NCBI GenBank assembly: GCA_002238605.1
Contig: MPMR01000030.1
Coordinates: 1 to 52,274 of the forward strand
Origin: BD2-11 clade cluster bacterium bin43
GTDB lineage: Bacteria > Gemmatimonadota > Gemmatimonadetes > Longimicrobiales > Gaopeijiaceae
Length of the DNA stretch: 52,274 nucleotides
Reading direction: 5' to 3'
Below the pieces are notes generated by a model that saw only the letters and a program-made list of their open reading frames with translations, was not told the DNA's origin and made no database searches. Positions 1 through 7,864 of the stretch are shown in pieces. The position numbers and the translations under genes are program-made. Every line of letters begins with the position of its first letter. The stretch's first letter is position 1.

Positions 1-29
1 AGCTTCGGCGTGTACCTCCGTCTCGCCAT
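1..29 (-). CDS. IS3-type transposase OrfA, N-terminal start only (cut by window edge)
   Basis: On the minus strand an ATG at 29-27 is preceded by a strong AGGAGG ribosome binding site (about 6 bases before the start) and encodes MARRRYTPK before the window ends. This opening matches the usual start of IS3-family OrfA proteins (M-x-R-R-R-Y-T-P-E-Q-I), the helix-turn-helix DNA-binding half of the transposase. Only nine residues are visible, so the call rests on the start motif, the Shine-Dalgarno sequence and a candidate IS end about 90 bases upstream. The rest of the element lies left of the window. Confidence 0.5.
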
Positions 30-122
30 GACAACCTCCTTCCGGTCTGCCAGGTCTACCCTGCGCAGCACCCTTCCAGAGGTCAACTTCACAAACGTCG
101 CTTGTCCAGGATTCGGGGGTCA
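1..122 (-). mobile_element. End of an IS3-family insertion sequence
   Basis: The element is read on the minus strand. Position 122 begins TGACCCCCGAATCCTGGACA, which looks like an IS3-family terminal inverted repeat (TG start, then a C-rich stretch and a CTGGACA core). About 75 bases of leader separate it from the OrfA ribosome binding site and start. The matching right end and the target duplication cannot be checked because the element runs off the window. Confidence 0.45.
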
Positions 123-902
123 TATCCTGCGGCAGCTCTCTTGGGCCGTTCGGGCACGCGCCCCTTTGCCGGTTCCGCAGTCGGCTGATCCACTCAGCCA
201 AGAAAGATATCCCCGATCCCCCCCTACCCACTCTCAGTGCCGGGTGGCGGGGGCCGACCGACCCGCCCCTCAGATGTTATGTGCACCCCTCTTCCGTCGG
301 GGCTTCCCCGGGCGATACCGTAGCGCGGCCAGAGTGCGACCTTCTCCCGCGTCCTGCCGCCGTAGTTAGCGGACGTGTCCTTGGCCCCGCTCCTCGGTCA
401 TCAAGTTGTTCCTCCCCTTCTAGACACAATTCTCTCCAGATCTGCGACACGCTGCACGACATCATACAGAACTTGATGGACTTCTTCCTTTATAGTGCCC
501 CCGATTTCTCTGGACAGTAGTTTAGCCATCCATCCGGGGGCCAAGGGAAAGGAGGCAGTGGATGTCTCGGAGTACAGAAGGGCAGGACGGTGCGGGCCGC
601 TGACCAGTTGGAGTGCTTGGCGGAAACGCTGGCGCGGCCCCGGTCAAGTGTCGAGCTTGCCCACCGGGCTGGCCCACAGCTTGACTCGCCCCTGACCTCT
701 GAGCAGGTTGCGGACAGGTGACGGTGCCCTCGCGGTTGCTAACCGGGCAGTCTGGAGTTGAGGCCGCTTGGGTCGAGCGACGACGAATTACCGAGAGCCA
801 AGGAAGCGTTTCGTGAATCTCCCGGTGCCGATCTCTGCCTTTAGGAAACCACCGCTCCGGCACGTGCTTCGATGCGGTCCGGTCCTCCGAGACGTCCGTC
901 GG
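123..902. other. No recognisable gene
   Basis: Open frames exist on both strands, but none has a ribosome binding site with a recognisable protein, and codon third positions show no consistent GC bias. The antisense frame over 522-1373 overlaps the real gene at 903-1982 and is treated as spurious. The GC-poorer stretch around 420-500 may hold the promoter of the next gene; no clear -35/-10 pair was found. Confidence 0.4.
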
Positions 903-1982
903 ATGTTGTGCGGAACGAACGTTCTGGTTTGTATTGTTTTCGGTCACCTCCTGTTTGCCGCATCGGTTCCTGCCCAGGAGCCTGATCAGGCTCCCACAGG
1001 TGTTCGGATTCAGGGCGTGGTTTACGACGTGGCCACAGGCGACGGGATCTCCGGTGCCACGGTACTTCTGGACCCACAGCAACGCCGGACCGCCTCTGGT
1101 GGCGACGGCATATTCTCGATGGACGGCGTGCCCAGTGGAACCTACGTCATCTCCGTGACCCGGTTCGGGTACGAGGCGTGGCGGTTGACCGTCAAGCTCA
1201 CCGACGATTTCGGAGGCTTCCTCGAAATCCCGCTGACTCCAAGGCCCCTGCTGCTCGATAGTGTCACGGTGTTCTCCACTCCGCAGCCGGTGCGCATGCG
1301 TGGAATCGTTTACGATGTCGTGAGCGGACTGGCGATACCGGGTGCAGCAGTCCTGGTTGGCGCGGAGGGACACGGGGTCCTAGCCGATTCCTCCGGGGTC
1401 TTCCTGGTCGAGGACGTGACCGCGGGGCCCCAAGTGGTCTCGATCAAGCAAATCGGCTACGAAGCGAAGGCCGTGGCCGTAGCCGTTACTGGCCGTGAAG
1501 GCGAAGTAGTCGAGGTGGGATTGACACCCAAGCCCTTCATGCTGGACGGCATTACGGCCGTGGCCCGCAACATCGAGACCATGGAGACGCGCCTACGCTC
1601 ACGGCTGGGAAGTGCCTCCGTTCATCGGGGACTCTTTCGTGCCTTCGATAAGGAGGCGCTGCTAAGTTCGGGTGCCGAAACCGGTCTCGAATTCCTGGAT
1701 CGGCACACCTTTGTGCGGACGATGCCTTGCCCCATGGGAGAATCCGCGCACTTTTGCGTCGCGAGAGGAGGGCGTGTGGGCGAGCCAACCGTCTACATCG
1801 ATGAGGTCTACGCCCCTGGGGGATTGGACGCGCTGGAACAGTTCCCGACTTCGGCGCTTTACTTGGTCGAGGTATTCTCCAGCGGTTCAGAGATCAGGGC
1901 GTATACCTATGATTTCATGGAACGCACCGCCCGCAGGCCCGTCGCGCTGATCCCCGCGCTACTGTGGCGTTGGCCACGCTAG
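903..1982 (+). CDS. Secreted carboxypeptidase-regulatory-like repeat protein with plug-like C-terminus
   Basis: A 359-residue exported protein. The ATG at 903 is chosen because it starts directly before a signal peptide (hydrophobic LVCIVFGHLLFAA, then SVPAQ); an in-frame upstream extension to 768 adds only an Arg-rich stretch. Two carboxypeptidase-regulatory-like (Ig fold) repeats follow: roughly residues 38-123 (GVVYDVATGDGISGATV) and 130-218 (GIVYDVVSGLAIPGAAV), each ending in a similar 'LTP(R/K)P-LLD' linker. The last third (GEPTVYIDEVYAPGGLDAL, then LYLVEVFSSGSEI) resembles the plug of TonB-dependent receptors, but there is no barrel. Proteins of this shape are common in Gemmatimonadota and Bacteroidota; the substrate is unknown. 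It is not a peptidase, since no zinc-binding motif is present. Confidence 0.7.
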   Translation: MLCGTNVLVCIVFGHLLFAASVPAQEPDQAPTGVRIQGVVYDVATGDGISGATVLLDPQQRRTASGGDGIFSMDGVPSGTYVISVTRFGYEAWRLTVKLTDDFGGFLEIPLTPRPLLLDSVTVFSTPQPVRMRGIVYDVVSGLAIPGAAVLVGAEGHGVLADSSGVFLVEDVTAGPQVVSIKQIGYEAKAVAVAVTGREGEVVEVGLTPKPFMLDGITAVARNIETMETRLRSRLGSASVHRGLFRAFDKEALLSSGAETGLEFLDRHTFVRTMPCPMGESAHFCVARGGRVGEPTVYIDEVYAPGGLDALEQFPTSALYLVEVFSSGSEIRAYTYDFMERTARRPVALIPALLWRWPR

Positions 1983-2014
1983 CAAACGCGCCCGCTTACC
2001 GTCCACCAGCAATC

Positions 2015-2332
2015 GTGAGGCGTCCGTTGCCTCGAGCCAGATCGGCTCTCCATTTCGTAGTGTTTCTCCTGCTGTCCGGTCTCGTCTCGTGCTCTGTCCC
2101 GGACTCGGTTCCGTCCCCGGTCGTTCAGCGAGACAGCGCCGGTGTCAGAATCGTCGAAGCGCTGAGACCGCTTTGGGGCGATTCTAGTCTGTGGACGATC
2201 GATCCCGACCCGAGGGTTGACCTGACGAGCTCCGGGACCGGCACTTCCCACGAGTTCTTCCGCGTCCGCGACGTCCGGCAGCGTGCGGACGGCCCGGTGG
2301 TGGTTGCCGCACGCTTTCGCGTCGGTGCATAG
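2015..2332 (+). pseudogene. 6-bladed beta-propeller lipoprotein, truncated after blade 1
   Basis: A GTG at 2015 opens a lipoprotein signal (FVVFLLLSGLVSC, lipobox Cys) followed by VVQRDSAGVRIVE, the usual N-terminal signature of propeller lipoproteins in this group. The first blade begins (SHEFFRVRDVRQRADGPVVVA), and then the frame enters unrelated sequence and stops at 2332. Family members run to 350-430 residues; only about 105 remain. The break coincides with the 3' end of an antisense group II intron remnant, so interruption by that element is the likely cause. No downstream half of the gene is found before the next gene at 2612. Confidence 0.65.
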
Positions 2333-2610
2333 TTCGTCTCCCATAGGTCCGTTTCCAGCCCCTGCTCGTCGAACCCGACGTGCGGATTTCCCGCACCGGG
2401 CTCTCAGTCGGGATCACGCCTTCGCCCACGGAAGGTACAGGGTCGTCAGCCCCAGGGGCGTAAGGCCGTGTTGCTTCCGCAGCCGCTGGTCCGGCCCCCT
2501 CCTGGACTCTTTGGCCTTGCGAGCTGACCCGCAGCGCATGACGACAACGGTTCAAGCCCAAGCCGTCTGTCTAGAGGGCGCTCGTCCCGTTCACAAGCTT
2601 CCAACGTCAC
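2290..2610 (-). mobile_element. Group II intron 3' remnant (domains V and VI)
   Basis: Read on the minus strand, positions 2403-2371 form a 33-base hairpin with group II domain V features: GAG-CCCG pairing with CGGG-TTC at the base, a short bulge, then GTGCGG / CCGCAC closed by a GAAA-type loop. The sequence after it (GACGAGCAGGGGCTGGAAACGGA and onward to about 2300) matches the sequence that follows domain V in bacterial introns whose conceptual translation reads like S-T-x-R-G-x-x-K-R. Nothing recognisable as a reverse transcriptase remains upstream (2410-2610), so this is a dead 3' fragment. It lies antisense to the propeller gene it interrupts. The left limit is uncertain. Confidence 0.55.
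2371..2403 (-). ncRNA. Group II intron domain V hairpin
   Basis: A 33-base stem-loop on the minus strand: lower stem GAGCCCG with CGGGTTC (one G-U pair), bulge, upper stem GTGCGG with CCGCAC, loop GAAAT. Domain V is the catalytic core of group II ribozymes; the classic catalytic triad AGC is present as GAGCC at the 5' end. It stands alone as a relic, since the rest of the ribozyme is not recognisable. Confidence 0.55.
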
Positions 2611-2611
2611 A

Positions 2612-3892
2612 CTAGCCGGGCGAAGGCCATTCAACCTCGAACCTTACTATGTAGCGGACATCCAGCTCTTCCTTAACCACTGCCCAGAGCGTGTCGCCTT
2701 TGAAGTACGGATCGATGATTCCGGGGTAGGGGTCTGCGTCCCAGGTCTCCGGTGTGTTCACGTGACCAAGCCACCGACCGTTCGCATCGAAGACATCGAA
2801 GCCATCCGTTGCATGCCAGTACTCCCAGATCACGCGTGGTAGTGACGGCGATTGCTGCCGTTCCTCCTCGGTAGTAGCGCGGCTCCAGCCTACGGCTCCT
2901 CGCCACACCCACATGCGACCTTCTTCCGAAAACCAGAGTCGAAGGAAAGCCGGACGCTCCCGCGGAAAGTTCGGGATCGGTGGCAGCCTGGCGAGCTCGG
3001 TTCCGGGTGGGCGTGGGATCGGACGACGGAACACCTCGGAGTAGTACTCGGTCTCCTCGCTTGTCCTCATCGGTGGATCCCATGCCCTCGACACCCGCGT
3101 CACCCCCTCCTCCGGCTCTGCGATGTCTATCACATAGCTGGCCGAGCACCCGAAGGCTAGTGTACCTGTTCGGCTCCGCGTCCAATGCGCGAAGGGCATG
3201 TGGGGGATGCGCGTGTCCTCGAAGAACCCTCCAGCGTAAACCGGGAGTCGCCGCTCACAGCCCTCCCAGGCGCGAGTGGGCAGGAAAACGGTATCCCCTA
3301 CTTCTTCGTGGTCGATCAGTCGGCCGAACAACGGTCTTTGCCGCACCTCTAACGTGTCCGGACCGGTTCGAGGTGGGTTGAGTGCAATCCAGAGTTGACC
3401 TTGGGCGTCCCATCGGATGACATCCCGTCCGTATCCGGGTCTTCCGAGCGACGGATACCTGATCTCCCGGACGAGATTGCCATCGTAGGAAAAGACACTG
3501 ACCCGGCGATTGCCGAAGTCTAGCACGGCCAGCAGTCCGTCAGCGGAGATGTCCATGCCGGCCACCGCCCTAACCTCCCCGGGCCCTGCGCCGCGGCGTG
3601 CGATCGTCCTGACATATCTACCGTCGGTATCATACTGTCGTAGCTCACCATCAGCTACGAAGAGATCACCGCCTGGGCCGACCGTGAACATCGGGAACAT
3701 GCCAAGCAAATACTCTGGTGGACCGTCCATCATGCCCAATCGCGAAATCTCCCGAAGAGACGCCGCACCTCGCCGGGGTGACGACGAGAAAACGAACGTC
3801 GTGTCACCCAGCCGCCGCGATGAGTCCAGAGTCTCCTCATCGCACCCGCCGAGCACAAGTGTCGATAGAGCCACCACCAACGCGCTACGCAT
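2612..3892 (-). CDS. 6-bladed beta-propeller lipoprotein
   Basis: A 426-residue protein. The N-terminus MRSALVVALSTLVLGGC is a lipoprotein signal with the lipobox LGGC near residue 16. The body shows repeated propeller blades: FTVGPGGDLFVADGELRQYD, then GRYVRTIARRGAGPGEVR, then MDISADGLLAVLDFGNRRVSVF, each a 'G-x-hhV-D-x-x-x-x-hxxF/Y' strand set. The GxGPGE(V/F) motif after blade 1 is a hallmark of this family. The role is unknown; the proteins are thought to bind ligands or partners at the cell surface. A GGGAATAGG ribosome binding site precedes the ATG. It converges on the intron remnant downstream. Confidence 0.75.
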   Translation of the reverse strand: MRSALVVALSTLVLGGCDEETLDSSRRLGDTTFVFSSSPRRGAASLREISRLGMMDGPPEYLLGMFPMFTVGPGGDLFVADGELRQYDTDGRYVRTIARRGAGPGEVRAVAGMDISADGLLAVLDFGNRRVSVFSYDGNLVREIRYPSLGRPGYGRDVIRWDAQGQLWIALNPPRTGPDTLEVRQRPLFGRLIDHEEVGDTVFLPTRAWEGCERRLPVYAGGFFEDTRIPHMPFAHWTRSRTGTLAFGCSASYVIDIAEPEEGVTRVSRAWDPPMRTSEETEYYSEVFRRPIPRPPGTELARLPPIPNFPRERPAFLRLWFSEEGRMWVWRGAVGWSRATTEEERQQSPSLPRVIWEYWHATDGFDVFDANGRWLGHVNTPETWDADPYPGIIDPYFKGDTLWAVVKEELDVRYIVRFEVEWPSPG

Positions 3893-4472
3893 GAGTCCTA
3901 TTCCCTTTCTCGGGTTAGGTTAGGCCATCTCGCTGTTAAAAGTATGACGTGTCTCCCCAGTAAGGGGCAACTCCAATTTACCTGATGAAGGGGTAGGGCC
4001 AAGTCTTAGCCCCGCGAGGCATCAGTTCCCTCCTCCCGCCAGAGCGAGCGAACTTCGATTGCTGTTGCAGCGTAAGCTTGCCGAGTCCGTTGTTGACCGA
4101 GGCGTTGTACCCGATTGACTCGTCAGCATCCTTTCTCCAGGCACGAATAACGTGGTCGAAGTCCCTTGCAGCGACGCGACGGAGTGACAACCGGGACGCG
4201 GACAGCGCTGGCGGAAACCAAGCGGTTGCGAATGTAGACGGGGCATCCCATTATTGGGAGAGGGCGTGGTTTTCGCGGAACGTGGACATCACGCCAAGTG
4301 CCCAAACGTTGAGCGCAGGTTGGACTTGTTACTTCGCTGCCGTGCTGGATCTCCTGAAGTTGCGGATGGGCGGGCCACTTGGGCAATGGCGCCGCACACA
4401 CCCCCGCCGGGGCACCACCGTCGGCACTCAGCTCAGAGGCGCGCCAGCGTAAGGGGGGAGGCTGCTTTCGTG
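3893..4472. other. Intergenic, holding a degenerate IS3 piece and divergent promoters
   Basis: This gap lies between two propeller genes that point away from each other, so promoters for both should sit here. No convincing -35/-10 pair was identified. The middle (about 4130-4390, plus strand) carries a decayed transposase-like reading frame, described separately. An AAGGGGGGAGG Shine-Dalgarno at 4451-4461 belongs to the gene starting at 4473. Confidence 0.5.
4130..4390 (+). pseudogene. Degenerate IS3-family OrfB fragment (middle part)
   Basis: The plus-strand frame reads RSDNRDADSAGGNQAVANV, then RAWFSRNVDITPSA, then SAGWTCYFAAVLDL with R-M-G-G following. This parallels the IS3 OrfB rve-domain order: TTDSxHxxPVAxNxL, then NxxWVxDITYxxT, then GWLYLAxVLDLxSRxxVGW. 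The first catalytic Asp (the D of DIT) is kept, but surrounding residues have drifted and flanking parts are missing. The similarity is by eye only, so confidence is moderate. Confidence 0.35.
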
Positions 4473-5750
4473 ATGACCATTAGGAACCTGTGGAGAAGTC
4501 CAATCAACCTCGCCTGGTATCTCGGTGTACTGGCGGGGATTGGAATCGTCGCATGCTCTGAGGTCGAGAGTGGTCGTTGGCTGTACACGGCGTCCGATAG
4601 TGCAGGTGTGCGCATTTATGACAACCATTATTCCTCTCATCCACTCCATTGGAAGCCCTTGGCCAATCCGCGTGAGTTTGCCAACATAGGCACTCCCGAT
4701 GCTGGCAAGCCCTTCTTTGAAGTTCGAGATATTGCGCTGCTGGACAACGACCGGATGGCGGTTGCTGAGGAATCGGATGTCCGGATAATGACGCTTGCCG
4801 GGGGCGAGACCGTCTCCGTCGGGCGGGATGGTGAAGGGCCAGGAGAGTTTCGAAACATTGTGGGGATCGCGCGACTGGCAGGTGACAGTATTCTTGTGCT
4901 CGACAACAGATTGATGCGTTTGTCCGTGTTCGATGCTGCAGGAAAACTGGCCGGCACGACCCAGTTGGAGACGGAAGGTAACAACCGACTCTGGGGGCTG
5001 CATGTAGTCGAGGATGGCACGGTTATCGTGGGGACGGCATGGTCTGGGCGATTGCTCGGGGGAAACCGTAGTCCGGGACGACGCCGCTTTCCCTACCGAG
5101 CCTTCCGATATGAGCGGACGGGCGAGCTATCTGATGTTATTGGGCCCCTTCCCGGCACTGAAGTTGTCGTTGGTCGTTTCGGTGAAGCGACAACATTAGG
5201 AATGGCTCCGTTCGGGCGCCAGACCACCATTGGAGTGTCGGAACAACTTTTGTATCTGGGAACTGCGGACGAGTTCGAGATTCTCGTCACACGCCTTGAC
5301 ACCGGACCAGTCGCAATCTTTCGACTCGGACCGATCGATTTTACCATTGAAGAATGGGAAATTGAGGAATGGATCAACCACCGCGTTTCGCAATTGCCTT
5401 TTCCGGAGCGGGAAGTTGCTTTTCGGCGCTCCATGGCAGTGGCCGAGCAACCCAAACGGCGACCTGCATTCGAAGAGTTGGTCGTTTCGGGTGAGGGCGA
5501 CGTGTGGATCAAGGAGTTTGCAGGGGATTTTCGTCGAGAAGTTCTGTGGCACATAATGGCAGGGACTAACGGGAGGTATTGTGGTTCCCTCGCGCTCCCG
5601 GCGGCGTTTCGGTTGATGGATATCAGAGATGGCAGATTGACCGGGGTTTGGAAGGATGCGATGGAGGTGGAGTACGTGCGGGTTTACGAAATCACCGGTG
5701 CCTCTCTTGGGACCTGCCGGACTGAGCGTATTGGTCAGAATGGGCCTTGA
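4473..5750 (+). CDS. 6-bladed beta-propeller lipoprotein
   Basis: A 425-residue protein starting at the ATG at 4473, 11 bases after a very strong AAGGGGGGAGG site; longer in-frame starts to 4254 run through the IS remnant and are rejected. The signal segment (INLAWYLGVLAGIGIVAC) ends in a lipobox, then SDSAGVRIYDN, the family N-terminal signature. Blades follow, including EVRDIALLDNDRMAVAEES, GRDGEGPGEFRNI (GxGPGE motif) and IARLAGDSILVLDNRLMRLSVFD. Codon use is less GC-rich at third positions than in the genes after 7,860, which together with the flanking transposase debris suggests an accessory origin. Function unknown. Confidence 0.75.
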   Translation: MTIRNLWRSPINLAWYLGVLAGIGIVACSEVESGRWLYTASDSAGVRIYDNHYSSHPLHWKPLANPREFANIGTPDAGKPFFEVRDIALLDNDRMAVAEESDVRIMTLAGGETVSVGRDGEGPGEFRNIVGIARLAGDSILVLDNRLMRLSVFDAAGKLAGTTQLETEGNNRLWGLHVVEDGTVIVGTAWSGRLLGGNRSPGRRRFPYRAFRYERTGELSDVIGPLPGTEVVVGRFGEATTLGMAPFGRQTTIGVSEQLLYLGTADEFEILVTRLDTGPVAIFRLGPIDFTIEEWEIEEWINHRVSQLPFPEREVAFRRSMAVAEQPKRRPAFEELVVSGEGDVWIKEFAGDFRREVLWHIMAGTNGRYCGSLALPAAFRLMDIRDGRLTGVWKDAMEVEYVRVYEITGASLGTCRTERIGQNGP

Positions 5751-5997
5751 GGGGTGTCCCTTTTGATAAGCGGAAGCACAGACTGGACGATCTGGTTCCT
5801 CGCCCTTGCAGCAGATCTGATTCCAGCGGGCCGGAATGGCGGGAAGGCGGCTCCGAATGGCGTATGGGGGCGGGCCCAGGTGGACCAAGCCCGACTTCGC
5901 AACCAAGTTGTCAATGGCCCACCCAAATCTGACACTTTTCGGGACGCTCCGTGCAGGGAGCTTAGCGACCGAAGCGGATCGGCCCGGGAAGGCGATG
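5751..5997. other. No recognisable gene
   Basis: The sequence between the propeller gene and the transposase remnant has several short frames on both strands, none with a ribosome binding site or family match. It may be decayed mobile DNA continuous with the fragment at 5998-6113. Confidence 0.35.
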
Positions 5998-6113
5998 GGC
6001 GGGGTGACCGGGGCCTTCGTCGAGCGTTACAACAACGGCTGACTCCTCCAGCGGCACGGGTACATGACCCCTGGCCCCCGCCCGCGAAAAGCTCAGCCGA
6101 TCCAGCATATTAG
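5998..6113 (+). pseudogene. Degenerate IS3-family OrfB C-terminal fragment
   Basis: The plus-strand frame reads AFVERYNNG-stop-LLQRHGYMTP, matching the C-terminal signature of IS3-group OrfB (F-x-x-x-YNxxWLLxRxGYxTPxxA). The Trp of the usual NxxWL motif is replaced by a TGA stop at 6040-6042. No upstream rve domain is joined to it, so this is a dead 3' end. The region from 6114 to 6199 shows no clear inverted repeat. Confidence 0.5.
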
Positions 6114-6199
6114 CCATCACCAACCCTCCCAAGCCGTCTATAGAACAGGAATCGCGAGGTCAGGACACACTCCCTAACCACATGTAGTGAGGGACCTGT

Positions 6200-7486
6200 C
6201 TACGGTGCGCATGTCCGATCGACGCGGTACCGGTGGAGGTACGACACGTCGTACTCGGCGAACGTGGTTCCCCAGACCTCGTCGCGGCTCGCGAGGACAA
6301 TGGCCAAACGAGGGTGCCAAGGCTTTAGTGAACCGCGGCCCTGTTCTATCTCTACTGTCCCCTCCAGCGTGCCATCCGAACCGTAGATCTCCCAGACGTC
6401 GACGCGGTCCTCGCGCATCTCTCTCAGCAACCAGATCGTTCGGTCCGTTCCAGCCACGACCTGCCTGACCGGAGGATGGTGCTCCGGGACCCGGAAAACG
6501 TCGCGCGCGGCACGGCGCCTGCGCTCAAGCGTTGCCTCAGTCAGTTGAGGCGCGGAGAGCGACGAGGGCGCGTAATCACCGACCCTCCAACCGGCGTATT
6601 CGTCCGCCAGCCGGCGTTCCATCGCAGAGTTGACTTCGCGCCGCGCGTACTCGACGGTTCGATGCAGGAGCGTGTCCCCACCGATCGAAATCACCAGAAG
6701 TTCAAAGGTCGGTGGAGTCGCGTCTTCATGCACTTTCCCGATCTGGACTACAGCGGTACCATCGGGTCTAAGAGCCGTCAAGTACTCTTTGAGGCCGATC
6801 AGGGGCAGGTCGCGCAGCGGGTGAATCCCCGGAAACAGCCTCGCGTCCCTCTCATTCTGTACGGCGTTGTCCGGCCAATGCATGATGGCGATGGTGTCGA
6901 GAACCTCTCCGGATCGTGAGAGGCGGCGCAATGCGAGCCCGGGGCTAGCTCCTCGAGACAACCGGGCCCGCCCATCGGTGATGACCCGCCTACCGATGGG
7001 CGTTCCATCCGCGAGCATTCGGCCCGGGGTCAACCGCGATCCTTCTTCGGGTACACTCACGGAAAACTGGATGACCTCCTCCGGTACGCGCTCGTCAGTG
7101 GTGAACAGCTGAATCCGATTGAGGTCGGATATCCATAGAGTGTCCGCGATCCACCCCACACCGAGGCCCGCGAACTGGATGTCACCCGGCCCTTGCCCCG
7201 CGCGCCCGATCCGACGAAGCACCCGGCCATCGGGGGAAAACACCGTGATCTCGGGCACCATGGCTTGAGCGACGTAGAGGGCGCTATCAGGACCGATCGC
7301 AAGATCCATAACGCTGGTGACGAGATCTGTGCCCTCCAAAGAGCCGATTCGCAGGACTTCATCCAGCCGCCATGGTGTCGAACACATGGCCTGCGCACCC
7401 ATCACCCCAGGGGTGCAAAGGACCAACGCGCTTAGGGAAATCAGTTGACGCGCGATTACCCTCAGAGAATGTAACCCGCCGTTCAT
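6200..7486 (-). CDS. Secreted 6-bladed beta-propeller protein
   Basis: About 428 residues from the ATG at 7486, chosen because GAAGGGGA lies upstream and the N-terminus then gives a signal peptide (LISLSALVLCTPGVMGAQA). An alternative start at 7513 lacks a ribosome binding site. Blades are visible as MDLAIGPDSALYVAQAMVPEITVFSPDG, RIGRAGQGPGDIQF (GxGPG motif) and LGVGWIADTLWISDLNRIQLF, with a last set near the C-terminus (VVAGTDRTIWLLREM). Unlike its neighbours it lacks a lipobox Cys and the DSAGVR signature, so it is probably released to the periplasm rather than lipid-anchored. Ligand unknown. Confidence 0.7.
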   Translation of the reverse strand: MNGGLHSLRVIARQLISLSALVLCTPGVMGAQAMCSTPWRLDEVLRIGSLEGTDLVTSVMDLAIGPDSALYVAQAMVPEITVFSPDGRVLRRIGRAGQGPGDIQFAGLGVGWIADTLWISDLNRIQLFTTDERVPEEVIQFSVSVPEEGSRLTPGRMLADGTPIGRRVITDGRARLSRGASPGLALRRLSRSGEVLDTIAIMHWPDNAVQNERDARLFPGIHPLRDLPLIGLKEYLTALRPDGTAVVQIGKVHEDATPPTFELLVISIGGDTLLHRTVEYARREVNSAMERRLADEYAGWRVGDYAPSSLSAPQLTEATLERRRRAARDVFRVPEHHPPVRQVVAGTDRTIWLLREMREDRVDVWEIYGSDGTLEGTVEIEQGRGSLKPWHPRLAIVLASRDEVWGTTFAEYDVSYLHRYRVDRTCAP

Positions 7487-7539
7487 TTGGCGCACGTCCC
7501 CTTCAGTCACCACTGATCTGGGAGTCTAACAGATGCACT

Positions 7540-7785
7540 TCATAGCGAGTTCTGGCATTGGAACCAATCCCAACCACCAAGACAGATTCCTTCTAAGCAC
7601 TCGGTTTCGATGGAGAGTACCGGTGACTCGTCCGCCAAGCAAGCATCGAAGGCATCCATGTCCCGAATCCCGGCCATGACGGCGCACCGCTCGATGCCGA
7701 ACCAATTCGTATCGGCGAGCAGTTCGCGGTGGCACGGCCAGAAACGACCCTGCTCTCCTGCGCACTCAGCGGCTCGGGCAGCGGT
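7540..7785 (-). pseudogene. Thioredoxin/DsbA-like domain fragment
   Basis: The minus-strand frame encodes AARAAECAGEQGRFWPCH, then a helical stretch ending in DAFDACLADE. This matches the insertion region of DsbA-type thioredoxin folds (xxAAxAAECAxEQGxFWxxHxxLF, later DxxxFxxCL). The N-terminal CxxC redox domain is missing; immediately upstream lies the 3' end of the nucleotidyltransferase gene at 7865. The C-terminal Thr-Pro or Gly-xx-PTF part is also absent. It is therefore a remnant left beside, or truncated by, a rearrangement. Confidence 0.45.
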
Positions 7786-7864
7786 GTACGACCGTGGAGC
7801 GCGCGAGACGCACGGCCTGACCGCGGCGCGACGGGCGGTCGCCCCTCGGTCCGTTGCCAGGGGA

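Noticed and set aside
522-1373. 283-residue open frame on the minus strand over the first surface protein
   Set aside because: No ribosome binding site or domain; the plus strand has a signal peptide and two recognisable repeats.
4022-4246. Short minus-strand frames upstream of the propeller gene
   Set aside because: No Shine-Dalgarno and no coherent protein; they overlap a degenerate transposase-like frame on the other strand.
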